DNA of 64,000 bases, taken from NCBI RefSeq assembly GCF_037201975.1, contig NZ_CP147520.1, forward strand, positions 682,001 through 746,000, given 5' to 3'. This DNA is from Streptomyces sp. TG1A-60. Lineage in GTDB: Bacteria; Actinomycetota; Actinomycetes; Streptomycetales; Streptomycetaceae. A program made the position numbers and the translations under genes. Numbering within the stretch: position 1 is the first letter of the stretch; the number at the start of each line of letters is the position of its first letter. This document shows positions 54,964 to 62,955 of this stretch, in pieces. The notes beneath the pieces were generated by a model. That model was not told where the DNA came from and made no database searches. It saw only the letters and a list, made by a program, of their open reading frames with translations.

Positions 54964-56780
54964 GCGAACTCCCAGGGCGCGTACGGGCGTGCGTGGCCGG
55001 TGACCGGGTCCGGTGGTGCGACGGCCGCCCGGAAGGCCGGGTCGCGGGCCAGAGCCGTCAGGTCGGTGAGTACAGGGGTCCCGGTCAGACCGGCATCGGC
55101 CAGCCGTGCCGTCCACTCCTCGGTGGTGCGGCGGGTGAAGCGGGCCGCGAGGTCCGCGGGTGCCGTGGGGCCGGCGCGGTCGAGCAGGCGGAGCACCGCC
55201 TCGGGGCGCGCCCGGGCGTCGGGGCCGAGGCACAGATGGCCGTCCGCGGTGCGCAGCGGCCGGTCCAGCGCCGTCCAGCGGACCCGGTGCGCGGGACGGG
55301 GGACGAGAGCGGCCGCGGAGACCAGGGAGGAGTCGACATGGCCGCCCCGGCCGGTCGTCTCCCGGGCCGCCAGCGCGGCCAGCACACCCTGGGCGCACAC
55401 CAGCCCGCCGAGCACGTCGGTGAGGGTCATCAGGGAGGGGGCCGGGGGCTGGTCTGCCGGCCGTACCGCCGCGGCGAGGCCGCTGTGCACCTGGGCGAGG
55501 TAGTCGGTGCCCAGGGGCGGCCGGTCGCCGAACGCGTCCCCGAAGCCGGACGCCCAGGCGTACACCAGGGCGGGGTGGCCGGGCAGCAGGTCGGACGCGT
55601 CCAGGCCGAGCCCGCCGGCTTTCCCGGGGGCCCAGTTGTGCAGGAAGACATCGGCTTCGGCGGCCAGCGCGCGGACCGTGTCCCGGCCCTGCGTAGTGGT
55701 GAGGTCGGCCTCCACCACCGGCTTGCCCGCGTTGAGAGCCGAGAACCGGGCCGAGCAGTCTCCCGCCAGCGGAGGGAGCCAGCGCATCGGGTCGCCGCCG
55801 GGCGGTTCGATCCGGACCACCTCGGCACCCAGCATCCGCAGGACGTGCCCCGCGAGCGGTCCCTGCACCCTGCGGGTGGACTCCACCATCCGCAGGCCCG
55901 TCAGCGGCACGACGGCACCGGGGACCGGGACCGCCGGGCGTGGGGCGGGCACGCCGGTGTCCGGGTGCGCCCGGGCCTTGTGGACCGGTGCCGGTCCCGG
56001 ACTGAGGCGCCAGGGGGCCGGGCGGAGGGCGGGGGCCGGGTCTGAGCCGACGGCGAGGAGGCTGACGCCGGTGTGGTGCGCGGCGGCCCGCAGCTCCGCC
56101 AGCGTGCGACGGCGGGCGGCCTGGCGCAGTTCGTCGGGCAGCGGGCAGACGGCGGTGGCGAACCGCTGCTGGAAGGGCGGCCAGCCGCGGCCGGCGAGCG
56201 CGGGGGCCACGCCGAGCCGGGCCCAGAACTCCCGCCACGCCAGGGGATCGAGGGTCTCGACCTCCACGCGGGCGTCGTCGGACGTCTCCAGGGTCGCCAG
56301 GCCGCCTGCCTGTGGCACGTCGGATCCGGCCGCCGGCGCGTGCGGCACCTCCGGCTCGGGCGCACCGGGGTTGTCGCGGGCCGTCGCGGCGGCGAGGTAC
56401 TGGCCGACCGCCAGCAGCGCTCCCTGAGCCACCGAGGTCCGGACCTCGCGCAGGTCCAGGCCGCGGGCCCGCGCGACGCGGAGAGCGGTGGCTCCCTGGG
56501 CGGCGAGCACCCCCGCCACCACCGAGGCGTAGTCGACGGCCAGCGGGAGTGGCCCGCCCGTCGCCCGGCCGTGGACGTGCATGAGACCGCAGGCGGCCTG
56601 CACGGCACGCTCGTCCGGCAGGTCCGCGCCGACCGGGCCCACCCAGTCGACGGTGTGCCGCACCGTGTCCCGGTCGGCGCCGGTCTTCTCCGGCGGGCCC
56701 TGCGCGGCGTGCCGCAGCAGCCGGCCGGCGATCGTGGCGGCGACGGCCGGCCGGGCCGCGGCCCGCAGGCGTGGTGTCAC
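54960..56780 (-). CDS. Two-part CaiB/BaiF-type (family III) CoA-transferase
   Basis: 606 residues, about 200 longer than usual, GTG 56780 within the methyltransferase stop (GTGA). The C-terminal 330 residues are a complete family III fold: LTGLRMVESTRRVQGPLAGH, LRMLGAEVVRIEPPGGDPMR, FSALNAGKPVVEADL, LVYAWASGFGDAFGDRPPLG, and TDYLAQVHSGLAA with catalytic Asp426. The N-terminal 250 residues have a related but reduced look (LPLAVDYASVVAGVLAAQGA resembles the family's LxDxxxGxxAAxGxLAAL helix) without a visible catalytic Asp. It may transfer CoA between carboxylates of the pathway. The architecture implies a fused pseudo-dimer. Substrate unknown. Confidence 0.85.
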   Translation of the reverse strand: MTPRLRAAARPAVAATIAGRLLRHAAQGPPEKTGADRDTVRHTVDWVGPVGADLPDERAVQAACGLMHVHGRATGGPLPLAVDYASVVAGVLAAQGATALRVARARGLDLREVRTSVAQGALLAVGQYLAAATARDNPGAPEPEVPHAPAAGSDVPQAGGLATLETSDDARVEVETLDPLAWREFWARLGVAPALAGRGWPPFQQRFATAVCPLPDELRQAARRRTLAELRAAAHHTGVSLLAVGSDPAPALRPAPWRLSPGPAPVHKARAHPDTGVPAPRPAVPVPGAVVPLTGLRMVESTRRVQGPLAGHVLRMLGAEVVRIEPPGGDPMRWLPPLAGDCSARFSALNAGKPVVEADLTTTQGRDTVRALAAEADVFLHNWAPGKAGGLGLDASDLLPGHPALVYAWASGFGDAFGDRPPLGTDYLAQVHSGLAAAVRPADQPPAPSLMTLTDVLGGLVCAQGVLAALAARETTGRGGHVDSSLVSAAALVPRPAHRVRWTALDRPLRTADGHLCLGPDARARPEAVLRLLDRAGPTAPADLAARFTRRTTEEWTARLADAGLTGTPVLTDLTALARDPAFRAAVAPPDPVTGHARPYAPWEFA

Positions 56781-57598
56781 GGTCGCTCCCGGCCGGGCCG
56801 GCGGCCCTGCACCGAGTACAGGACGCTGGAGGCGGCGCGGAAGGACGGATCCTGCATCAGCCGTCCCACCCGGTCCAGGTCCTCCTGGGTCATGCCCTGT
56901 TCCGTCAGCCGGTCCCGGAGGTTGCGGGTGTGGTTCAGCTGGAGTCCGAGGCCGGGGTCCTGGGCGTGCCGTACGCCGATGTGGAGGTGGACGTCGATGG
57001 CGGTCAGTCCCGCCGCCCGCAGGGCAGCCGGCGCCTTCCGTCCCCAGTGCGGGTCGCCGCCCGCGGCGCTCAGCGCGGCCGTCTTGGCCCGCAGGAACCG
57101 GACGTACAGCGCTTCGGCCTCCGTGTCCGGGGTCAGCAGCGGCGGCTCGTAGGAGGCGTCGATCTCGTCGATCTGCAGCAGGCCGCCGGGTTTGAGAGCG
57201 CGCACCAGCTTGTGCAGGACGGCGTCGCGGGTGGGCAGGTGCTGCAGGACCAGGCGGGCCACCACCAGGTCGTAGGCCGCCTCCGGAAGCGGGTCGCGGG
57301 CCACGTCGAGGGCGGCGACTGCCAGGCCCGGGCCGGGTGCCAGGTCGCGCGGGTCGAGGTCGGTGGCGAACACCGAGCCGCCCGGTGCCACCCGGCCCGC
57401 CAGCCAGCGCGCGATGCTGCCGCCGCCGGCGCCGACCTCCAGGCAGTGCCAGCCCGGGCCGACACCGGTGGCGGCCAGGCGGGGCAGGGTCACCGGGTCG
57501 TAGGCGGCGGCCAGGCACCGGTGCTGGTCGCGGCTGTGCGCGGTGCCGTTGCCGAAGACCGCGTGGGTGCCCTCCCGGGCGGGAGCGGGCTGGGACAC
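56777..57598 (-). CDS. Class I SAM-dependent methyltransferase
   Basis: 273 residues from GTG 57598 with GAGAGGAG upstream. SAM motif I CLEVGAGGGSIARWLAGRVA (about 53-72), acidic strand VFATDLDPRD, motif II DLVVARLVLQHLPTRDAVLH and motif III LKPGGLLQIDEIDAS. This is the methyltransf_25/11 fold common in natural-product clusters. The family acts on N, O or C; none can be assigned. It starts a tightly overlapping trio with the CoA-transferase and the acyl ligase. An oddity is the region just before it, which repeats the same ribosome-binding site and start (see 57490). Confidence 0.9.
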   Translation of the reverse strand: MSQPAPAREGTHAVFGNGTAHSRDQHRCLAAAYDPVTLPRLAATGVGPGWHCLEVGAGGGSIARWLAGRVAPGGSVFATDLDPRDLAPGPGLAVAALDVARDPLPEAAYDLVVARLVLQHLPTRDAVLHKLVRALKPGGLLQIDEIDASYEPPLLTPDTEAEALYVRFLRAKTAALSAAGGDPHWGRKAPAALRAAGLTAIDVHLHIGVRHAQDPGLGLQLNHTRNLRDRLTEQGMTQEDLDRVGRLMQDPSFRAASSVLYSVQGRRPGRERP

Positions 57599-57753
57599 GG
57601 TGTGGCTCCTCTCGTCAGAACGCGGGCCCGGACAGGCCCGGCGTCGTCATGTGCGGCCCGGACAGGCCCGGCGGCCGACGCCGACGGGCTCGATGCCGCC
57701 GCCATGCACACGGCGGGGGTGCGCGCACCCGGGCGGAAGGCCGGCCGTGCCAC
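57490..57753 (-). CDS. Possible small protein gene overlapping the methyltransferase start
   Basis: GTG 57753 follows GAGAGGAGTCTCACC, almost a copy of the methyltransferase's own start region (GAGAGGAGCCACACC-GTG). The frame would give 87 residues (ARPAFRPGARTPAVCMAAAS ... AGPVRAAHDDAGPVRARVLT) and would overlap the methyltransferase gene by 109 bases, which argues against full-length translation. GC3 in the non-overlapping part is high. It may be a leader or an abandoned gene start. Low confidence. Confidence 0.25.
   Translation of the reverse strand: MARPAFRPGARTPAVCMAAASSPSASAAGPVRAAHDDAGPVRARVLTRGATPCPSPLPPGRAPTRSSATAPRTAATSTGAWPPPTTR
57625..57672. repeat. 18-bp direct repeat, 30 bp apart
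   Basis: GGCCCGGACAGGCCCGGC occurs at 57625-57642 and again at 57655-57672, start to start 30 bases (a multiple of three). It lies in the 221-base gap between the second acyl-ligase gene and the methyltransferase gene. Confidence 0.8.
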
Positions 57754-57775
57754 GGTGAGACTCCTCTCACCGTGG
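57750..57775 (-). promoter_or_regulatory. Hairpin that would bury a ribosome-binding site and GTG start
   Basis: CCACGGTGAGA (57750-57760), loop of 4, and its perfect complement (57765-57775). In the minus-strand RNA the loop is GGAG, part of the Shine-Dalgarno sequence, and the 3' arm holds the GTG at 57753. It is 45 bases after the acyl-ligase stop, so it may equally be a terminator or processing hairpin. Confidence 0.5.
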
Positions 57776-57819
57776 AGAGGCCCGGGCAGCCGTTGCCCGC
57801 CGTCGGACGGCGGGCCCGG

Positions 57820-59403
57820 TCACGTCCATCGGCCGGGTCCCGCGGGTGCGCTGCCGGTGAGCTGCCGTGCCAGGGCCGCTCGGCGGACCTTGCCGGTGCC
57901 GGTGCGGGGCACCTCGTCCCAGGTGAGGACGGCCGGGTCGCGCAGCGTCGGCAGTCCGTGCGTGGCCTGTTTCCAGGCGTCCGGGTCCAGTCGGCCGTCG
58001 GCGGTGACCACCACGGGCAGCGGATCGCCGTCCGGAGCGCCGAGGACCACGCATTCCAGGGCCTGCGGCAGCCGCTGCTCCAGTACGTCCTCGGTCCGCA
58101 GGCAGCTCATACCGGGCAGGGTGTCGGCGGCGCGGTCCAGGATGCTGACGCTGCCGTCACGGTGGTGGACGCCCATGTCGCCCGTGGACCACCAGTCGCC
58201 GACGCGTTTGGCGTCCCAGCGGTCCTGTTCGCCGACGTAGCCCAGGGCGATGGCGGGGGTGCGGACGAGGAGCAGGCCGGGACGGCCGCGCGGCACCGGG
58301 CGCAGCGTGTCCGGGTCCACCGCGCGCAGCCGGGTCCGGCCCGGCACGGGACGGCCGAGCCGGCGCGCCGTGGTCGCCGCGTCCGGTGCGAGCGCGGAGC
58401 GTCGCGTGTGGAAGCGGAAGGTCAGCGGTCCGGTCTCGGTCTGGCCCCAGCCCTGCATCCACAGCGGGCGGGCATGGCGGCTGGCGGTCAGGTACGCGCG
58501 CAGGGCGGGCGGGTGCACGGCGTCGTAGGTGCTGATGTACAGGCGGACTTGCCGGAAGGGGTTGTCCAGCCGGGTGGTGAGCGGCCTCAGCCGGATGTAG
58601 GAGGCGGGCAGGGCCTCGACGACGGTGGGCGGGTGGGCCCGCAGCAGCGGGTCGGCGGCCTCGGCGTCGTCGCCGGTGAGGATCACGATCCCGGCGGGCG
58701 CGAGCGACACCACCACGGCCGTCCAGCAGAAGGTGCGTCCGTGTCCGTACGCGCTGGCGTTGGCCAGGACGTCGTCCGGGCGGATGCCGATGCCCGGGTA
58801 GCGCACCGCTTCGAAGCGGGCCAGCTTGTGCACGAGTGTCCGCGTGGAGTGGACCACCAGCTTGGGAACGCCGGTCGTCCCCGAGGTGTGATGGATGACC
58901 AGGGGTTCGTCGTCGTGGCGCCGCACCGGTACGCGGGGGCGGGACGCGTCCAGCGCGGCCAGGTGGGCCGCACCGGGCGCGGCGGAGTCCACGGTGACGA
59001 GGATCCGGGCCGGTTCACCGGCGGCGGCGTCCCGGCAGCGGGCCAGCACCGTGGAGGTCGTGACCAGCGCGGCAGGCCGCAGCCGCTCCAGCAGGGTGAC
59101 GAGGTCCGCGGTGCCGAGCCGGGAGGACAGCAGCGCGGGTACGGCGCCGAGGCGGGCCGCGGCACAGGCGAGCAGGTCGTAGTCCCAGTGGTTGTCCTTC
59201 ACGATCGCCACGCGGTTCCCGGGCCTGACCCCGGCGTCGGCGAGGCGGGCCGCGGTGGCGCGGACCAGGCCGGCGAGTTCGGTGACGGTCCACCGGGTGC
59301 CGGCCCGCGGGGCGATGTCGAAGGGTCGGTCCAGGTGGACCACGGTCCGGGCGCCGCCTGCCGCCGCCTCGTCGAACAGGGTGCCCATGTCATGCGGTCG
59401 CAC
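57820..59403 (-). CDS. Adenylate-forming acyl ligase (benzoate-CoA-ligase/AMP-binding type)
   Basis: 527 residues from GTG 59403; GGAGGAG lies just upstream, and the start overlaps the flavin oxidase stop by 14 bases. ATG 59388 is an alternative. Motifs: LVIHHTSGTTGVPKLVVHS (A3), WMQGWGQTETGPLTF (A5), VGDWWSTGDMGVHHRDGSVS (A7), SILDRAADTLPGM, and VPRTGTGKVRRAAL with the catalytic Lys. Good canonical motifs imply an active enzyme that activates an aryl or alkyl acid. It is clearly different from the ligase at 53251, so two acids, or an acid and a later intermediate, are probably activated in the pathway. Confidence 0.88.
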   Translation of the reverse strand: MRPHDMGTLFDEAAAGGARTVVHLDRPFDIAPRAGTRWTVTELAGLVRATAARLADAGVRPGNRVAIVKDNHWDYDLLACAAARLGAVPALLSSRLGTADLVTLLERLRPAALVTTSTVLARCRDAAAGEPARILVTVDSAAPGAAHLAALDASRPRVPVRRHDDEPLVIHHTSGTTGVPKLVVHSTRTLVHKLARFEAVRYPGIGIRPDDVLANASAYGHGRTFCWTAVVVSLAPAGIVILTGDDAEAADPLLRAHPPTVVEALPASYIRLRPLTTRLDNPFRQVRLYISTYDAVHPPALRAYLTASRHARPLWMQGWGQTETGPLTFRFHTRRSALAPDAATTARRLGRPVPGRTRLRAVDPDTLRPVPRGRPGLLLVRTPAIALGYVGEQDRWDAKRVGDWWSTGDMGVHHRDGSVSILDRAADTLPGMSCLRTEDVLEQRLPQALECVVLGAPDGDPLPVVVTADGRLDPDAWKQATHGLPTLRDPAVLTWDEVPRTGTGKVRRAALARQLTGSAPAGPGRWT

Positions 59404-60760
59404 GGATCTCCTCCGCTCGGTCGTGGCCGGCCGGAGTGTTCCGTCCGAGCCTGCTCAGGACGCGGGACGCGGCCAGCGCGCCCGCCCGGACGGCGCCCTC
59501 GGAGGCGGGCCGCAGCATGAGCCAGTCACCGGCGTACTCCACCGCGCGCGCCGGCCGGGACAGGAAGCCGGCGCGTTCCCGCAGGGCCTGGGGTGTGACT
59601 TCCGGCAGGCCGTGGCGGAAGGAGTGCACGAGACGGTGGCGGCAGGCGCCGCCGATGCCCGGGACATAGCGTTCCGCCGCGCGGACGAGGAGGTCGGCGG
59701 CCTCGTCGGGAAAGGCGTCCAACAGCTCGGGGACCCGGTGCGGACCGGCCACGAGGGTGACCAGGCCCCGGCCGGCGGGGGCCCGGCCGGGGTCCTTGGC
59801 GTGGTCGACGACGACGCCGGAGAGCACGTCCTCCTCGGCGGCCGGGGTGAGCAGGATGTGCACCGGGCGCCGGGCGGCAGGGGCGAGGGGGCGCTCCAGC
59901 AGGCAGCTGACCTTCATCATGGGCGTGAAGGTGCAGGCGGTGAGGAACGGCTGCTCGTCGGCGGGGGCGTCCGGGCGGAGCGCCGCCGCGACGGGTGCCG
60001 GTACGGCGAGCACGGCGGCCCGCGCGGTGACCTGCCCGTCGTCGAACCGCAGTACGGCGTGCCCGCCCGCGTCGGTGACCTCGCGTACGGCGCGGCCGGT
60101 GACGACCTCGGTGCCGACGGCGAGCCGGCGGGCCAGGAAGTCCATGCCGTCGCGGTAGGTGCGCCAGGTGGCGGGGGGACCGGCCTCCAGCAACAGGCTC
60201 ACCATCGGGGCGGCCGTGGACCTGGCGGTGTCCCAGCCGAAGAAGCAGCCGGCGACCGGCTGGAAGAGATAGTCGTGCAGGTCGCGGTGGTAGCGGGCGG
60301 CCACCTCGCGCACGGTGGCGGCGCCCAGCGGACTGTGCTCGGGACGGTCGCCGTCGAATCCGGCGCTGCGGCGGCCGGTCCAGGCGGAGAAGGCGGCCAG
60401 GTCGAGCCGAGCCCGGGCGGACAGGCCCGCTCCGGTGACCACGGCCGTGCCCTCGCCGACGCCCAGGTGGGCACGCCCGCCGCGCCAGACGGCCACCGCG
60501 CCGCCGACCCGGGGCACGTCCGCGGGAGTGACGCGCAGCCGGCGCAGCAGCTCCCAGGTCGCGCGGTAACCGCGGGGCGCAACCTGCTCGGCGCCCGTGT
60601 CCACCGTCCAGCCCTCCTGGCGGACGCTGCGCATCCGGCCGCCGACCTGCGGCAGTTGCTCGTACACCCGCACGGCCAGCCCGGCGCTGCGCAGTTCGTG
60701 GGCGGCGGTCAGGCCGGCGATGCCCGCGCCGACGACGGCGACGTCGAGATCGGGCTTCAT
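59390..60760 (-). CDS. HemY/amine-oxidase-like FAD-dependent oxidoreductase
   Basis: 456 residues from ATG 60760, overlapping the UbiA stop (ATGA). N-terminal FAD site DVAVVGAGIAGLTAAHELRS (residues 5-24) with VYEQLPQVGGRMRSVRQEGW as in protoporphyrinogen oxidases, monoamine oxidases and phytoene desaturases. A middle substrate domain follows (LHDYLFQPVAGCFFGWDTAR), then the C-terminal FAD loop RAVEYAGDWLMLRPASEGAV / RAGALAASRVLSRL. In a gene cluster such enzymes desaturate or oxidise C-C or C-N bonds. Placed between a prenyltransferase and an acyl ligase, it may act on a prenylated intermediate, but this is inference. Confidence 0.85.
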   Translation of the reverse strand: MKPDLDVAVVGAGIAGLTAAHELRSAGLAVRVYEQLPQVGGRMRSVRQEGWTVDTGAEQVAPRGYRATWELLRRLRVTPADVPRVGGAVAVWRGGRAHLGVGEGTAVVTGAGLSARARLDLAAFSAWTGRRSAGFDGDRPEHSPLGAATVREVAARYHRDLHDYLFQPVAGCFFGWDTARSTAAPMVSLLLEAGPPATWRTYRDGMDFLARRLAVGTEVVTGRAVREVTDAGGHAVLRFDDGQVTARAAVLAVPAPVAAALRPDAPADEQPFLTACTFTPMMKVSCLLERPLAPAARRPVHILLTPAAEEDVLSGVVVDHAKDPGRAPAGRGLVTLVAGPHRVPELLDAFPDEAADLLVRAAERYVPGIGGACRHRLVHSFRHGLPEVTPQALRERAGFLSRPARAVEYAGDWLMLRPASEGAVRAGALAASRVLSRLGRNTPAGHDRAEEIRATA

Positions 60761-61731
60761 CCGGCGGCTCCCGTTCCGACGACGACGTTGGCCACGATCA
60801 TCAGCAGCACGCTCAGCCGGTGCACCGCGAAGCCCGTCCGGCGGGCGGTCATGATGTCGCCGCGGACGAACCCGGTCAGGTACTGACGGGCCCGCAGCGC
60901 GGTCGCCGGCAGCATCAGCAGCACGAACCACCAGGGGGCCGCCCCGGTGGCCGAGGCGACCGCGCCGATGAGGAACTCGGCGACCGACAGGGCTCCGATG
61001 AAGACGGCGTTGCCCCGTTCCGAGACCAGGGCGGCCACGGTCGGACGGCCCACGGCCCGGTCGCCGGCCACGTCGTTGGTGTTGGAGTAGACGCCGAACA
61101 TCAGCGGCCCGAACCCGAACAGCACCGCCTGCACCATCAGGAAACCGGAGAAGCCACCCGTCACCAGGCCGTACGGAACGATCACCAGCACGGCACCGAG
61201 GGCGACGAGGAACACCTCCTGGAAACCGTGGTAACTGATCTTCAGGCCGTACGAGTACTGCAGCGACACCGCGAACAGCGTGCCCGCCGCCAGCAGCGCC
61301 CACAGCGGGTGGTGCGGCGCGAGCGCGGCGGCGCCCGCCCACAGCAGCGCCCCGGCGCCCGCCGAGACCCATGCGAAGCGCAGCGCCTGGGGCACCGTCA
61401 GCGCCCCGGCGACCAGGGGTTTGCGTGCCTTGTTGCGCAGCGGGTTGTCGGGGCCGTAGTTGGCGAGGTCGCTGCCGTCCCGGAACCCGGTGACGTCGTC
61501 CAGGGCGACCATCGCCATGAGGACCGCGACTTCGCCGGCCAGGAACACCGCCAGTACCAGTGCCTGCCGGGTGGTGAAGGCGCCGGCCGGGAACAGCGCG
61601 GCGGTCAGGGCGAGGAAGATGCCGAGGTAGTAGTCGTACACGTCCAGCTTGCCGAGCCGCGCGTAGGTGCGCAGTCGGCTGTGGCCGTGGGCGGTGGCGG
61701 CGGGACGGCCGGCCGCGATGCTGTCCGTCAT
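60757..61731 (-). CDS. UbiA-family prenyltransferase (integral membrane)
   Basis: 324 residues from ATG 61731, preceded by GAGGT. About eight to nine membrane helices. The two Asp-rich, Mg-diphosphate-binding motifs are MVALDDVTGFRDGSD (Asp78, Asp79, Asp85, Asp88) and VYSNTNDVAGDRAVGRP (Asp220, Asp224), plus RNKARKPLVAGALT after motif 1, as in aromatic prenyltransferases of the UbiA superfamily. It should couple a prenyl diphosphate to an acceptor (an arene, or another nucleophile) at the membrane. Motif 1 is DDxxxxxD rather than the common NDxxDxxxD. No terpene-precursor gene is in view. Confidence 0.87.
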   Translation of the reverse strand: MTDSIAAGRPAATAHGHSRLRTYARLGKLDVYDYYLGIFLALTAALFPAGAFTTRQALVLAVFLAGEVAVLMAMVALDDVTGFRDGSDLANYGPDNPLRNKARKPLVAGALTVPQALRFAWVSAGAGALLWAGAAALAPHHPLWALLAAGTLFAVSLQYSYGLKISYHGFQEVFLVALGAVLVIVPYGLVTGGFSGFLMVQAVLFGFGPLMFGVYSNTNDVAGDRAVGRPTVAALVSERGNAVFIGALSVAEFLIGAVASATGAAPWWFVLLMLPATALRARQYLTGFVRGDIMTARRTGFAVHRLSVLLMIVANVVVGTGAAG

Positions 61732-61813
61732 GGGTGACCTCATGGGGGGTGTCTGCGTCCGAAGGGGGTGCCGCTCGCCCGGGCAGCGCGGTGTCCGAAC
61801 GGGCGGTCGCGCG

Positions 61814-62955
61814 TCAGCGGTGCTCGGTGGCGAAGGCGCTCACTAGATCGGCGACGTGCTGGACCTGAGCGTCGGTCAGCATGTGGTGCACCGGCAGGGC
61901 GAGATGGCGGCGGGCGGCCTGTTCGGCGCGCGGCCAGCGGGCGCCGGGCGGCGCGTAGGGAGCGAAGGCACGGTGGGCGGGCAGGGGGCGCGGATAGTAG
62001 ACGTGCGTGGCCACCCCCCACTCGGCCAGGTGGGCGCCGAGAGCCTCCCGGTCCTCGGCGAGGACCGTGTACACGTAGAAGCACCGGCCGTCCCGGCCGG
62101 ACGGTGGCGGGAGCACGCCATGGTCGGCCAGCGGCGTGAAGCGCTCGGTGTAGTACGCGGCGATCTCCGCCCGCCGCGCCAGCCGCGCCGGGAAACCGGA
62201 GTAGCGGTGCGTCTGGAAGGCGGCCTGGATCTCGTCGAAGCGGCTGTTGAGCCCGACGGCGTGGTGGACGAACCGCCGCCCGGTGTACTGGCCGTGGTTG
62301 CGCAGCATCCGCACCTTCTCGCCCAGTGCCGGGTCCCTGGTGACGACCACGCCGCCCTCGCCGGGCATGCCGCAGGTCTTGACCTGCACGAAGGAGTAGA
62401 GCCCAGCCTCGCCCCACAGCCCGGCCGGGACGCCCCGCAGCACGCCGCCCTGGGCGACCGCCGAGTCCTCCAGCAGGCGCAGTCCGTGCCGCCGGGCCAG
62501 TTCGGCGAAGCGTGGCATGTCGGCCATGACGGAGAACATGTGGGCCGGCATCACCGCCTTGGTCCGCTCGGTGACCAGCCGCTCCGCCTCCTCCGGGTCC
62601 ATGGTCATGGTGTCCGGCCGGATGTCGGCGAAGACCGGTGCGGCCCCGACGCCGACCACCGAGGCGGCCAGGGGCGCGCAGCCGAACGCGGGCACGATCA
62701 CCTCGTCGCCGGGACCGATGTCCATGGCCCGCAGCACCAGCGAGAGCGCCGAGGTGCCGCTGGAGCAGGCGACCACGTCGGCGGCCCCCAGGTCCTCGCG
62801 GAGCAGATCCTCGAAGGCGGCGGTGCGCCTGCCCAGGATGAAACGCTGCTCCGGGTCGAGGGCCACCTCGCGAACCAGCCCGATCAGTGCGGGGCGGTCG
62901 GCTTCGAAGAGGGCGGGAGGGAAGAACGGGACGGCGGGGGGAGCGATGCGGTCAT
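61814..62955 (-). CDS. DegT/DnrJ/EryC1-family PLP aminotransferase (first of two), probable frameshift near the start
   Basis: From GTG 62866 the frame gives 350 residues (LDPEQRFILGRRTAAFEDLL ...). The family N-terminus lies upstream in the same frame: IAPPAVPFFPPALFEADRPA then LIGLVREV. The natural ATG at 62955 overlaps the DegT2 stop but is one base out of frame; one more G in the six-G run at 62936-62941 would restore it. PLP motifs: CSSGTSALSLVLRAM, LRLLEDSAVAQGG, and SFVQVKTCGMPGEGG with the Schiff-base Lys, later NSRFDEIQAAFQ. Transaminates a keto sugar or keto-cyclitol/keto-acid type substrate; not assignable. Confidence 0.8.
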
